Shown piece after piece: positions 14,376 through 21,879 of a stretch of DNA of 24,660 nucleotides (positions are counted from its first letter, which is position 1; every line of letters begins with the position of its first letter). Where the stretch lies: the NCBI GenBank assembly GCA_024405645.1, contig JAKSOJ010000001.1:1-24660 (forward strand), given 5' to 3'. The position numbers and the translations under genes are program-made. The DNA is from Phascolarctobacterium sp. Lineage in GTDB: Bacteria > Bacillota > Negativicutes > Acidaminococcales > Acidaminococcaceae. The notes beneath the pieces were generated by a model, which was not told the DNA's origin, searched no databases, and was given only the letters and a program-made list of their open reading frames with translations.

Positions 14376-16072
14376 TGGCTAAAGGTACTATCAAACAAGA
14401 TTCCGGCTTTGGCGTAGCTCAACTCATCCTTTTGGTATCCATCCTCGTGTTGGTTATCTTTGTAGCATGGCCCGTACTCTTAATTTTATTTAACGCATTC
14501 TTTGTAGACGGAAGCTTTAACTATCGCGACTTCTATGCAGTTCTCACCGAACCTGAAACCTTCCAGGCTTTGAAGAACTCCTTGATTATCGCAAGTATGA
14601 CCACCATCGGTTCCACTATCGTAGGTACCTTCTTCGCATGGTTGGTTACCCGTACAGACCTTCCCTACAAAACCTTTATGAAGAGCTTGTTCCTCGTTCC
14701 CTTCATGCTGCCCTCCTTCATTGGCGCATTGGCTTGGAAAATGCTCCTCTCCCCGAACAGTGGCTACATTAACAAATTCTTAATGGACATGTTCAACCTG
14801 CAAGAACCTGTTTTCAACATCTATACCTACATGGGTATATCTGCAGTTGAAGTTATGTACCTGTTCCCCTTCGTATTCATTCAAGTTTGCGGCGCTCTTG
14901 AACGTATGGACCCGACTCTTGAAGAATCTGCTCGTATTTCCGGTGCTGGTCTCTTTACCATCACCCGTAAAATTACCATTCCTCTCGTAATGCCTTCCAT
15001 CATGAGTGGTGCTCTGCTTATCATGCTCTACTCCATGGCTCACTTCGGTACCGTAGCAATGCTGGGTATTGAACAAGGCATTTACAACGTGCCTACCTTG
15101 ATTTATGAAAAGATTCACCAATCCGGTGGTTCTTTCGAATCCATTCGTACTGGTACTGTACTCGCAACCGTACTCGTAGTTTCCGCAGCTTGCATTATTT
15201 GGGCAAACCAAAAAGTCCTCAGCCGTGGTCACTACCAAATCATCGGTGGCAAGAGCTTCCGTCCTATGGAACTTAAACTCCGCGGTCTCCGTTGGCCTCT
15301 CTTGATTTTCTGCCTGGCTTACATTGGTTTCACCATCGTACTGCCTACCGTAGTAATCTTCTTAGTAGGCGGTGTATCCACCTACGGCCTGCCTCTGACC
15401 TGGGAAAATCTCTCCTTGGATAACTACAAATATATTCTCTTCGAATATGATGTTACCCGTGATGCGATTTTCAACTCCGTAGCACTCGGTCTTGCAGCAG
15501 CATTAATTACCATGTTCGCAGGCGTAATCATCTCCTACGTAATCGTAAAGATGAAAGTTCGCGGCAAAGGCATTCTCGAATTCTTGGGTATGCTTCCCTT
15601 CTCCGTTCCTGGCTCCGTTATCGCGCTCGGCGTAATTCTCGCTTGGTCCGGTCAATTTGGCATCAATCTGTACAACACTGTATGGATTATCCTCGTTGCA
15701 TATATTGCTCGTTATATGGCATTCTCCCTGAAGGCTAACTCTGCAGCACTTGAACAAGTTCATGATTCCCTCATGGAAGCTTCCCGTTCCTGCGGTGCTA
15801 CCATGTGGCAATCCTTGAAAGATATCGTTATTCCTTTGGTTCGTCCTGGTATGATCAGTGCATTCTTCCTGATTTTCCTCCCGGCACTTCGCGAATTAAC
15901 CGTATCCATCATGCTGTATGCTCCTACTACTAGAACCATCGGCGTAGCAATTTATACCTTAAACGAAGATGGTGAAACCGTTATGTCCACTGCACTCGCA
16001 GGTATCGCTTTGATCCTCATCGTAGTTGGCCAAACCTTAATTAACCACTTCACTAAGAAAGCAGGTGAGTAA
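14375..16072 (+). CDS. ABC importer permease, fused two-domain, second system
   Basis: 565-aa inner-membrane permease with about twelve hydrophobic segments and two BPD_transp_1 domains in one chain. EAA coupling loops at about 182–204 (LEESARISGAG then IPL) and 466–488 (LMEASRSCGAT then IPL). The two loops are clearly different from each other, which suits docking of two non-identical ATPases. It is in the same subfamily as the permease at 21–1697. It is coupled to both neighbours: ATG overlaps the upstream TAA, and the next ATG follows its own stop after one base. A strong AAGGAGGTGG lies upstream, inside the ATPase gene. Confidence 0.93.
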   Translation: MAKGTIKQDSGFGVAQLILLVSILVLVIFVAWPVLLILFNAFFVDGSFNYRDFYAVLTEPETFQALKNSLIIASMTTIGSTIVGTFFAWLVTRTDLPYKTFMKSLFLVPFMLPSFIGALAWKMLLSPNSGYINKFLMDMFNLQEPVFNIYTYMGISAVEVMYLFPFVFIQVCGALERMDPTLEESARISGAGLFTITRKITIPLVMPSIMSGALLIMLYSMAHFGTVAMLGIEQGIYNVPTLIYEKIHQSGGSFESIRTGTVLATVLVVSAACIIWANQKVLSRGHYQIIGGKSFRPMELKLRGLRWPLLIFCLAYIGFTIVLPTVVIFLVGGVSTYGLPLTWENLSLDNYKYILFEYDVTRDAIFNSVALGLAAALITMFAGVIISYVIVKMKVRGKGILEFLGMLPFSVPGSVIALGVILAWSGQFGINLYNTVWIILVAYIARYMAFSLKANSAALEQVHDSLMEASRSCGATMWQSLKDIVIPLVRPGMISAFFLIFLPALRELTVSIMLYAPTTRTIGVAIYTLNEDGETVMSTALAGIALILIVVGQTLINHFTKKAGE

Positions 16073-16073
16073 C

Positions 16074-17147
16074 ATGTCATACATTAGATTAGTAAATGTA
16101 ACTAAAAAGTTTGGCGATGTTACCGCCGTAAATAATTTAAATGTTGAACTCGGCAAAGGCGAATGCTTCTCCATGCTCGGTCCTTCTGGTTGCGGCAAAA
16201 CCACTACCCTGCGTATGGTTGCCGGCTTTGAAGATTTGTCCGACGGCGAAGTTTGGGTTGGCGACCGCCTCCTCTCCTGCCCGAGAAAGAACCACTACAC
16301 TCCTCCTGAAGACCGTAACTTTGGTATGGTATTCCAAGCTTTCGCAGTTTGGCCCCATATGTCCGTATACGAAAACGTTGCCTTCCCTCTGCGTTTAAGA
16401 AAACTGCCTCCTGCAGAAATCGACAAACGCACTAAAGACGCATTGCAAGCAACCAACTTAACTAAAGCTGCTAACGATTCCCCTGCGGATTTGTCTGGCG
16501 GTGGCAAACAACGTGTTGCTCTTGCTCGTGCGTTGGCAATCAATCCGGACGTTATGCTTCTGGACGAACCTCTGTCTTCTTTGGATCCGCATCTGCGTGA
16601 AGAAATGCGTTTCGAATTGCATGACCTGCAAAAGAAATATGGTTTCAACATCATCTACGTAACTCATGACCAAAGTGAAGCAATGGCTTTATCCGACAAG
16701 ATTCTTGTAATGAAGCTTGGTGTAATGCAACAAATTGACACTCCGCTTAACATCTACAACAATCCTGCAAATAAATTCGTATTCAGCTTCATCGGCGTTT
16801 CTAGCTTTACCGATGTTGAATGGAGAGGCACTCAAGCTTATGTAAAAGGCTCTAACTCTCCTCTCCCGTCTGGCATTATCGTTCCTGACAGAATGAAAGG
16901 CGAAGAAGTATTTAACCTGGCTAGCCGTCCTTCCACTATCAAGTTCACTACTGCAAGTGATGAAATGGGCGTTCCTGGTCAAGTTATCCGTAAAGCTTTC
17001 CTCGGCGAAATCGTCGACTATCTCGTACGCGTTGGCGATCAAGACATCCGCGTACAAATCGGTCGTCGCGAACCCGGTCCTGAAGCAGGCGAAGGTTGCT
17101 ATATCAAATTCCTCCGTCCGTTCTGGTACAAAGCTAACGAAGACTAA
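16074..17147 (+). CDS. ABC importer ATP-binding subunit 2, with altered signature motif
   Basis: 357-aa ATPase of the same type. Walker A GPSGCGKT (about 36–43), Q-loop in VFQAFAVWPHM, Walker B VMLLDEPLSSLD, switch His in VTHDQSEA, TOBE-like C-terminus. The signature reads LSGGGKQR where the family has LSGGQ[QR]QR: the glutamine is Gly and the next residue Lys. I start it at the ATG 16074, one base after the permease stop, because AGGTGAG is correctly placed before it. A GTG at 16065 would give three more residues and an 8-base overlap but has a poorer ribosome binding site. Together with subunit 1 it would form an ATPase pair with one standard and one modified site. A terminator follows. Confidence 0.92.
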   Translation: MSYIRLVNVTKKFGDVTAVNNLNVELGKGECFSMLGPSGCGKTTTLRMVAGFEDLSDGEVWVGDRLLSCPRKNHYTPPEDRNFGMVFQAFAVWPHMSVYENVAFPLRLRKLPPAEIDKRTKDALQATNLTKAANDSPADLSGGGKQRVALARALAINPDVMLLDEPLSSLDPHLREEMRFELHDLQKKYGFNIIYVTHDQSEAMALSDKILVMKLGVMQQIDTPLNIYNNPANKFVFSFIGVSSFTDVEWRGTQAYVKGSNSPLPSGIIVPDRMKGEEVFNLASRPSTIKFTTASDEMGVPGQVIRKAFLGEIVDYLVRVGDQDIRVQIGRREPGPEAGEGCYIKFLRPFWYKANED

Positions 17148-17162
17148 AATCCATAAAAAATA

Positions 17163-17195
17163 TCCCGTAACCGAAATGGTTACGGGAATTTTTTT
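17163..17195. terminator. bidirectional terminator between importer operon and purA
   Basis: TCCCGTAACC pairs perfectly with GGTTACGGGA (10 bp) around GAAAT. Plus-strand reading is followed by seven T; minus-strand reading runs into TATTTTTTA. It closes both the importer operon and the convergent purB–purA transcript. Confidence 0.92.
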
Positions 17196-17238
17196 ATACC
17201 AATTTAAAGTTTGGCAATACCAACTTGCAGGGTATATC

Positions 17239-18528
17239 TTAGAACAATTCTTTAAGAACGATAGTTTGCTCTCTGTTAGGACCTACGGATACGATGCCAA
17301 GTTCAACACCAGCAACTTCAGAAAGGCGTTCCAAGTATTTGCGAGCGTTTTCAGGAAGCTCTTCGTATTTACGAATACCAGAGATATCGGTCATCCAGCC
17401 TTCGAATTCTTCATAGATGGGTTCACATTTAGCCAGAACATTCAAGCTTGCAGGAATGCGTTTGATAACTTCGTCGCCCATCTTGTAGCCAACACACATT
17501 TTAATTTTCGGCATTTGATCGAGAATATCAAGACGAGTAATTGCCAAATAATCGAGGCTATTTACGCGAGCAGAGTATCTGAGCATGAATGCATCAAGCC
17601 AGCCAATACGACGAGGACGACCAGTTACAGTGCCATATTCGTGACCAGTTTCACGAATGGTATGACCAGGGCCATCGGTATCATGAAGCTCTGTCATGAA
17701 AGGACCTTCACCTACACGAGAGGTATAAGCTTTTACTACGCCTACGCAGTGATCAATAAAACGAGGACCAATGCCAGCGCCAACACTTGCATTACCTGCA
17801 GTCGGGTTGGAGCTAGTTACATAGGGATAAGTACCATGGTCGATATCAAGGAAGGTTGCTTGTGCGCCTTCGAAAAGAACTTTTTTCTCGTCTGCGAATG
17901 CTTCGTCCAATACAACGCCAGTATCTACTACATGGGGACGCAGTTGTTCTGCATAACCAAGATATTCTTGGAGAACAGTGTCATAGTCAAAGGGTTCACC
18001 ACCATAAATTTTGGTGATGATAGCGTTCTTTACTTCCAGATTAACTTTAAGTTTAGCAGCAAAGGTTTCGGGTTCCATGAGGTCGCACATACGAATACCT
18101 ACGCGAGCAACCTTATCCATATAGCAAGGGCCAATACCACCTTTGGTGGTGCCAATCTTCTTGTCGCCCAAAGCAGCTTCTTGTAATTCGTCCAAACGTT
18201 GATGATAAGGAAGAACTACATGAGCACGGTCGGAAATAACAAGGTTTTCGCAAGAAATGCCTTTTTCCTTCATGCCTGCAATCTCTTGCAGAACAACACC
18301 AGGGTTAATTACAACGCCATTGCCCAATACATTAAATTTTTCTTTGAAAAGTACGCCAGAAGGTAAGAGACGCAGCTTGTACGCAATATCATTTACTACA
18401 ACAGTATGACCTGCGTTAGAACCGCCACTATATCTTACAACAACATCAGCTTGTTGAGCTAAATAGTCAACAATCTTACCTTTGCCTTCGTCGCCCCATT
18501 GAGCACCTAAAACAATTACAGAAGACAT
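17239..18528 (-). CDS. purA: adenylosuccinate synthetase
   Basis: 429 aa, the family length. Catalyses GTP-dependent joining of IMP and aspartate to adenylosuccinate, the first step from IMP to AMP, in the cytoplasm. The N-terminal GTP-binding loop GAQWGDEGKGKIVD (about 8–21) has the catalytic Asp and the conserved lysine. Other marks are YSGGSNAGHTV, GTTKGGIGPCY and the guanine-binding end SVGPNREQT. It follows purB by 17 bases on the same strand with GAGGGGG before its ATG. Confidence 0.97.
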   Translation of the reverse strand: MSSVIVLGAQWGDEGKGKIVDYLAQQADVVVRYSGGSNAGHTVVVNDIAYKLRLLPSGVLFKEKFNVLGNGVVINPGVVLQEIAGMKEKGISCENLVISDRAHVVLPYHQRLDELQEAALGDKKIGTTKGGIGPCYMDKVARVGIRMCDLMEPETFAAKLKVNLEVKNAIITKIYGGEPFDYDTVLQEYLGYAEQLRPHVVDTGVVLDEAFADEKKVLFEGAQATFLDIDHGTYPYVTSSNPTAGNASVGAGIGPRFIDHCVGVVKAYTSRVGEGPFMTELHDTDGPGHTIRETGHEYGTVTGRPRRIGWLDAFMLRYSARVNSLDYLAITRLDILDQMPKIKMCVGYKMGDEVIKRIPASLNVLAKCEPIYEEFEGWMTDISGIRKYEELPENARKYLERLSEVAGVELGIVSVGPNREQTIVLKELF

Positions 18529-18545
18529 AATCTTTTCCCCCTCAA

Positions 18546-19838
18546 TTACATGCCATATCTAGAGAAAATCAAATCAACATTTTTCAGCATCGGTTTCGGA
18601 TCGAAGCAATGATTGATTTCTTCAGCAGTTAAATATTTTGCAATGTCAGGATCTGCCCCAACATTGGTTTTGAAGTCCGCACCTTCCAGCCAACGAGCCA
18701 TAGCATTGCGTTGTACCCATTTGTAAGCATCCTCACGGAGAACGCCTTTGGTTACGAGAGCAATCAGCAGGTTTTGGCTGAAGATAAGACCACCAGTTTT
18801 ATTTAAGTTGTTCATCATAGCATCAGGATAAACAAGAAGCTTATCGATGATATTGGTGAATTTTCTTAACATATGATCAAGAGCAATGGTTGCATCCGGC
18901 AGAATTATGCGTTCTACGGAAGAATGGGAGATATCGCGTTCATGCCAGAGAGTAACATCTTCAAGGCCTGCAATTGCATAACCACGAAGAAGTCTTGCCA
19001 TACCAGAAACTTTTTCGCAGGTGATAGGATTACGTTTATGAGGCATTGCAGAAGAACCCTTTTGACCAGGAGCAAAATATTCTTCTGCTTCGCGAATATC
19101 AGTTCTTTGTAGGTTACGAATTTCGGTAGCCATTTTATCCAAGGAAGAACCGATTACAGCAAGAGTAGCCAAGAATGCTGCGTGACGATCACGTTGAATT
19201 ACTTGGGTAGCCAGCTTAACGGGTTTTAAGTTAAGTTTTTCGCAAACATAGCTTTCAACAAAAGGATCGATATTGGAGTAGGTACCAACCGCACCGGATA
19301 ATTTGCCCACTGCCATATCTTCACGAGCCAGTTTTAAGCGTTTGATATCGCGTTCAATTTCGTCCATCCAAAGTAAGAACTTCATGCCAAAGGTCATGGG
19401 TTCTGCATGAATACCATGGGTACGGCCAATCATAACAGTGTATTTGTGTTCAGCCGCACGACGTTTTAAAACGCCATAGAATTTTTCTAAGTGAGCCAGC
19501 AAAAGATCTGCAGATTGTACGGTCATGTAGCAAAGAGCAGTATCCTTTACGTCACTAGAAGTAAGACCCTTATGAATATATTTGGAAGCGTCACCAACGT
19601 ATTCAGCTACATTTGTCAAAAATGCAATGATATCATGATTGGTTACTGCTTCGATTTCTTTTACGCGTTCTAAGCGGAAATCAGCTTTAGTTTGAATATC
19701 CTTTAAAGCAGCGTCTGGAACAATACCAAGCTTATTCATTGCTTCACATGCAAGAATCTCTACTTTAAGCATAGTACGGAACTCGTTTTCCAAAGTCCAA
19801 ATATTGCCCATTTCAGGATGAGTATAACGATCAATCAT
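18546..19838 (-). CDS. purB: adenylosuccinate lyase
   Basis: 430 aa, the usual length. Member of the fumarase/aspartase superfamily; it cleaves adenylosuccinate to AMP and fumarate, and SAICAR to AICAR plus fumarate, so it acts twice in purine synthesis. The signature loop GSSAMPHKRNP is intact, and the catalytic His regions TSSDVKDTA and RTHGIHAEP are present. The first gene of a two-gene purB–purA operon that contains both steps from IMP to AMP. Its promoter lies at 19924–19952. The ribosome binding site is GAGGGGG. Confidence 0.97.
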   Translation of the reverse strand: MIDRYTHPEMGNIWTLENEFRTMLKVEILACEAMNKLGIVPDAALKDIQTKADFRLERVKEIEAVTNHDIIAFLTNVAEYVGDASKYIHKGLTSSDVKDTALCYMTVQSADLLLAHLEKFYGVLKRRAAEHKYTVMIGRTHGIHAEPMTFGMKFLLWMDEIERDIKRLKLAREDMAVGKLSGAVGTYSNIDPFVESYVCEKLNLKPVKLATQVIQRDRHAAFLATLAVIGSSLDKMATEIRNLQRTDIREAEEYFAPGQKGSSAMPHKRNPITCEKVSGMARLLRGYAIAGLEDVTLWHERDISHSSVERIILPDATIALDHMLRKFTNIIDKLLVYPDAMMNNLNKTGGLIFSQNLLIALVTKGVLREDAYKWVQRNAMARWLEGADFKTNVGADPDIAKYLTAEEINHCFDPKPMLKNVDLIFSRYGM

Positions 19839-19923
19839 ATTACTTGCCCCCTCAGCACTATCAAATCGATAAATTCAGAAACATACTCATTAACTATTGC
19901 TGTATCAATAGTATTACATAAAT

Positions 19924-19952
19924 ATCATACCACTCTGTTTTTTCAAGTGCAA
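19924..19952 (-). promoter_or_regulatory. promoter of purB–purA
   Basis: On the minus strand TTGCAC (19952–19947) and TATGAT (19929–19924) at a 17-base spacing, leaving a leader of about 80 bases before the purB ATG. I see no purine-riboswitch core in the leader. Confidence 0.6.
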
Positions 19953-20012
19953 TATTTTTTATGTGTATACAGAAACATTTATATATTTTAGATAGTTTTG
20001 ACAAATAAAAAC

Positions 20013-20046
20013 CCTGCGATGTACGAATTGTACACGCAGGATTTTT
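20013..20046. terminator. terminator after dnaB
   Basis: CCTGCG then TGTAC pairs with GTACA then CGCAGG, 11 bp with one bulged A and a five-base loop. The minus-strand transcript (from dnaB) continues GTTTTTATTT; the plus strand also has six T. It separates the dnaB operon from purB. Confidence 0.9.
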
Positions 20047-20072
20047 TAATATACCATAAAATATAAGCATTC

Positions 20073-21431
20073 TTATCCTTTTTGTTTCGCCATATTGAGG
20101 AACTTGGTAAATTGTTTTTGGAAGAACAATCTTACAGTATCTACCGCACCATTACGATGCTTGGCGATAATTAACTCGGTTATGTTTTTGTTTTCCGTAT
20201 CTTGATTATAATAATCCTCGCGATAGAGGAATGCTACGATATCAGCATCTTGTTCCAAGGAGCCAGACTCACGCAGGTCACTGAGCATAGGTCTCTTAAC
20301 AGTACGTGCTTCTACACTACGAGACAATTGGGAGAGTGCGATAACAGGAACATCTAGTTCACGAGCAAGAGCCTTCAGAGAACGAGAAATTTCGCTGACC
20401 TCTTGTTGGCGGTCCCCAGTGTTATTACGCTTGCCACTACCCTGCATAAGTTGCAAGTAGTCGACGACGATTAAGTCCAAGCCATGCTCTGCTTTTAAGC
20501 GTCTAGCACGGGAACGCATATCCATGGCAGTAATGCCAGGAGTATCGTCAATATATAACTTAGCCTTGGAGAGAGAGTCACAAGCTTGCCAGAGTCTAGC
20601 CCAATCATCCTCACCCATCTCGCCTACACGCAGGCGTTGGCTATCGATTTGGCCTTCAGCGCAGAGCATACGGTTAACCAGCTGCTCCTTACTCATTTCC
20701 AAAGAGAATATAGCAACGGATTTAGGCTCGCCACCAATCTTTTTATGGGCCTTTAAAGCTACATTGGAGGCTATATTCAGCGCCAAAGCAGTCTTGCCCA
20801 TGGAAGGACGAGCAGCCAAGATAATGAAGTCGGAAGGATGTAATCCGCTAGTTAATCTATCCAAATCAATGAAATCGGTCGGAATGCCTGTAATACCATT
20901 GGCATTTTGAGCCAGCTTTTCGATTTGGATGATTGCATCATTAACGATGTCATTAACATGAGTAAAATCTGTACGCTTATTCTTATTGGCAATGGCAAGA
21001 ATTTTACTTTCCGCCTCATCCAAAAGAACGTTAACATCGTCACTAGCCTCGTAGCCATTCGCAGCAATTTCGGTCGCTACATGCACCATTTGACGCAGAG
21101 TGGATTTATCTGCCACAATTTCGGCGTGATACTTAACGTTTGCAGCGGTTGGAACCATATCTGCCAAAGCAGTAATATAGGCACTGCCACCAACATCAGC
21201 CAATTTGTTATCGCGCTTGAGGATTTCTGTCAGAGTTACAAAATCCACTGCTTCATTGCGATTATATAGCTCTAGCATACCGGAATAAATAACACGATGA
21301 GCTTCGCGGTAGAAGTCATCTGACGTAAGAATTTCGCTAGCCTTTGCGATAGCCTCACGGTCGATGAGCATGGCACCGAGTACGGATTTTTCCGCTTCAA
21401 TACTTTGAGGCGGTAATCTTTCTTCTAACAT
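20073..21431 (-). CDS. dnaB: replicative DNA helicase
   Basis: 452 aa, standard length, no intein. Hexameric 5'-to-3' helicase of the replication fork. N-terminal primase-interacting domain (about 1–105), linker helix, then RecA-like motor. Walker A ARPSMGKT (207–214), Walker B LIVVDYLQLM (320–329), arginine-rich end motifs (SLEQDADIVAFLYRED, AKHRNG). It starts one base after rplI, with AGAGG inside the rplI 3' end, and closes the yybS–gdpP–rplI–dnaB operon seen in most Firmicutes. Confidence 0.98.
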   Translation of the reverse strand: MLEERLPPQSIEAEKSVLGAMLIDREAIAKASEILTSDDFYREAHRVIYSGMLELYNRNEAVDFVTLTEILKRDNKLADVGGSAYITALADMVPTAANVKYHAEIVADKSTLRQMVHVATEIAANGYEASDDVNVLLDEAESKILAIANKNKRTDFTHVNDIVNDAIIQIEKLAQNANGITGIPTDFIDLDRLTSGLHPSDFIILAARPSMGKTALALNIASNVALKAHKKIGGEPKSVAIFSLEMSKEQLVNRMLCAEGQIDSQRLRVGEMGEDDWARLWQACDSLSKAKLYIDDTPGITAMDMRSRARRLKAEHGLDLIVVDYLQLMQGSGKRNNTGDRQQEVSEISRSLKALARELDVPVIALSQLSRSVEARTVKRPMLSDLRESGSLEQDADIVAFLYREDYYNQDTENKNITELIIAKHRNGAVDTVRLFFQKQFTKFLNMAKQKG

Positions 21432-21432
21432 T

Positions 21433-21879
21433 TTATTCAGCCTCTACGACAACCTTAAATTGGCTGGTAACTTCCGGGTGAAGCTTTGCTACTGCAGTGT
21501 ATTCGCCTAAGGATTTAACAGCATTCTTGAGTTCAATTTTACGACGGTCAATTTTAAGACCAGTTTGTTTGATCAATGCTTCAGCAACGTCTTTGGAAGC
21601 AACGGAGCCGAACATTTTACCATTTTCGCCAACGCGAACTTTAACTACAACAGTTACTTTTTCAATTTGAGCGCCTAATACAACTGCTTCGTCTTTAGCT
21701 TGAGCCGCGCGATGAGCTGCAGTTGCTTGGTCTTTTTTAGCTTGGTTAACATTTGCAACATTAGCTTCTTTTGCCAATTTTCGAGGAATCAAATAGTTAC
21801 GGCCATAGCCTTCAGCAGTTTCTACAATTTCGCCTTTTTTACCTAAGCTTTTAACATCAGCCAACAGAATTACTTTCAT
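21433..21879 (-). CDS. rplI: 50S ribosomal protein L9
   Basis: 148 aa, typical. N-terminal rRNA-binding domain MKVILLADVKSLGKKGEIVE and the strongly conserved GYGRNYLIP, a central long helix rich in Ala/Lys (about 40–75) and the C-terminal domain. The start overlaps the 3' end of gdpP by 23 bases and its AAGGAG site lies within gdpP, so translation is probably coupled. Confidence 0.98.
   Translation of the reverse strand: MKVILLADVKSLGKKGEIVETAEGYGRNYLIPRKLAKEANVANVNQAKKDQATAAHRAAQAKDEAVVLGAQIEKVTVVVKVRVGENGKMFGSVASKDVAEALIKQTGLKIDRRKIELKNAVKSLGEYTAVAKLHPEVTSQFKVVVEAE

Noticed and set aside
14780..15238. Antisense frame inside the permease gene.
   Set aside because: Typical shadow frame of a codon-biased gene; rich in Asn, His and Thr without any family resemblance.
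16957..18186. Long open frame (409 codons) on the plus strand across the end of the second ATPase gene and most of purA.
   Set aside because: It lies opposite the unmistakable purA gene and crosses a strong terminator. Its translation has no recognisable motif and it lacks a ribosome binding site.
19998..20003. Perfect TTGACA on the plus strand before the dnaB terminator.
   Set aside because: No -10 at the right distance, and the only genes downstream lie on the other strand.
20073..21431. Possible intein in dnaB, a frequent insertion site.
   Set aside because: The helicase is of normal length and the Walker A and later motifs are continuous.
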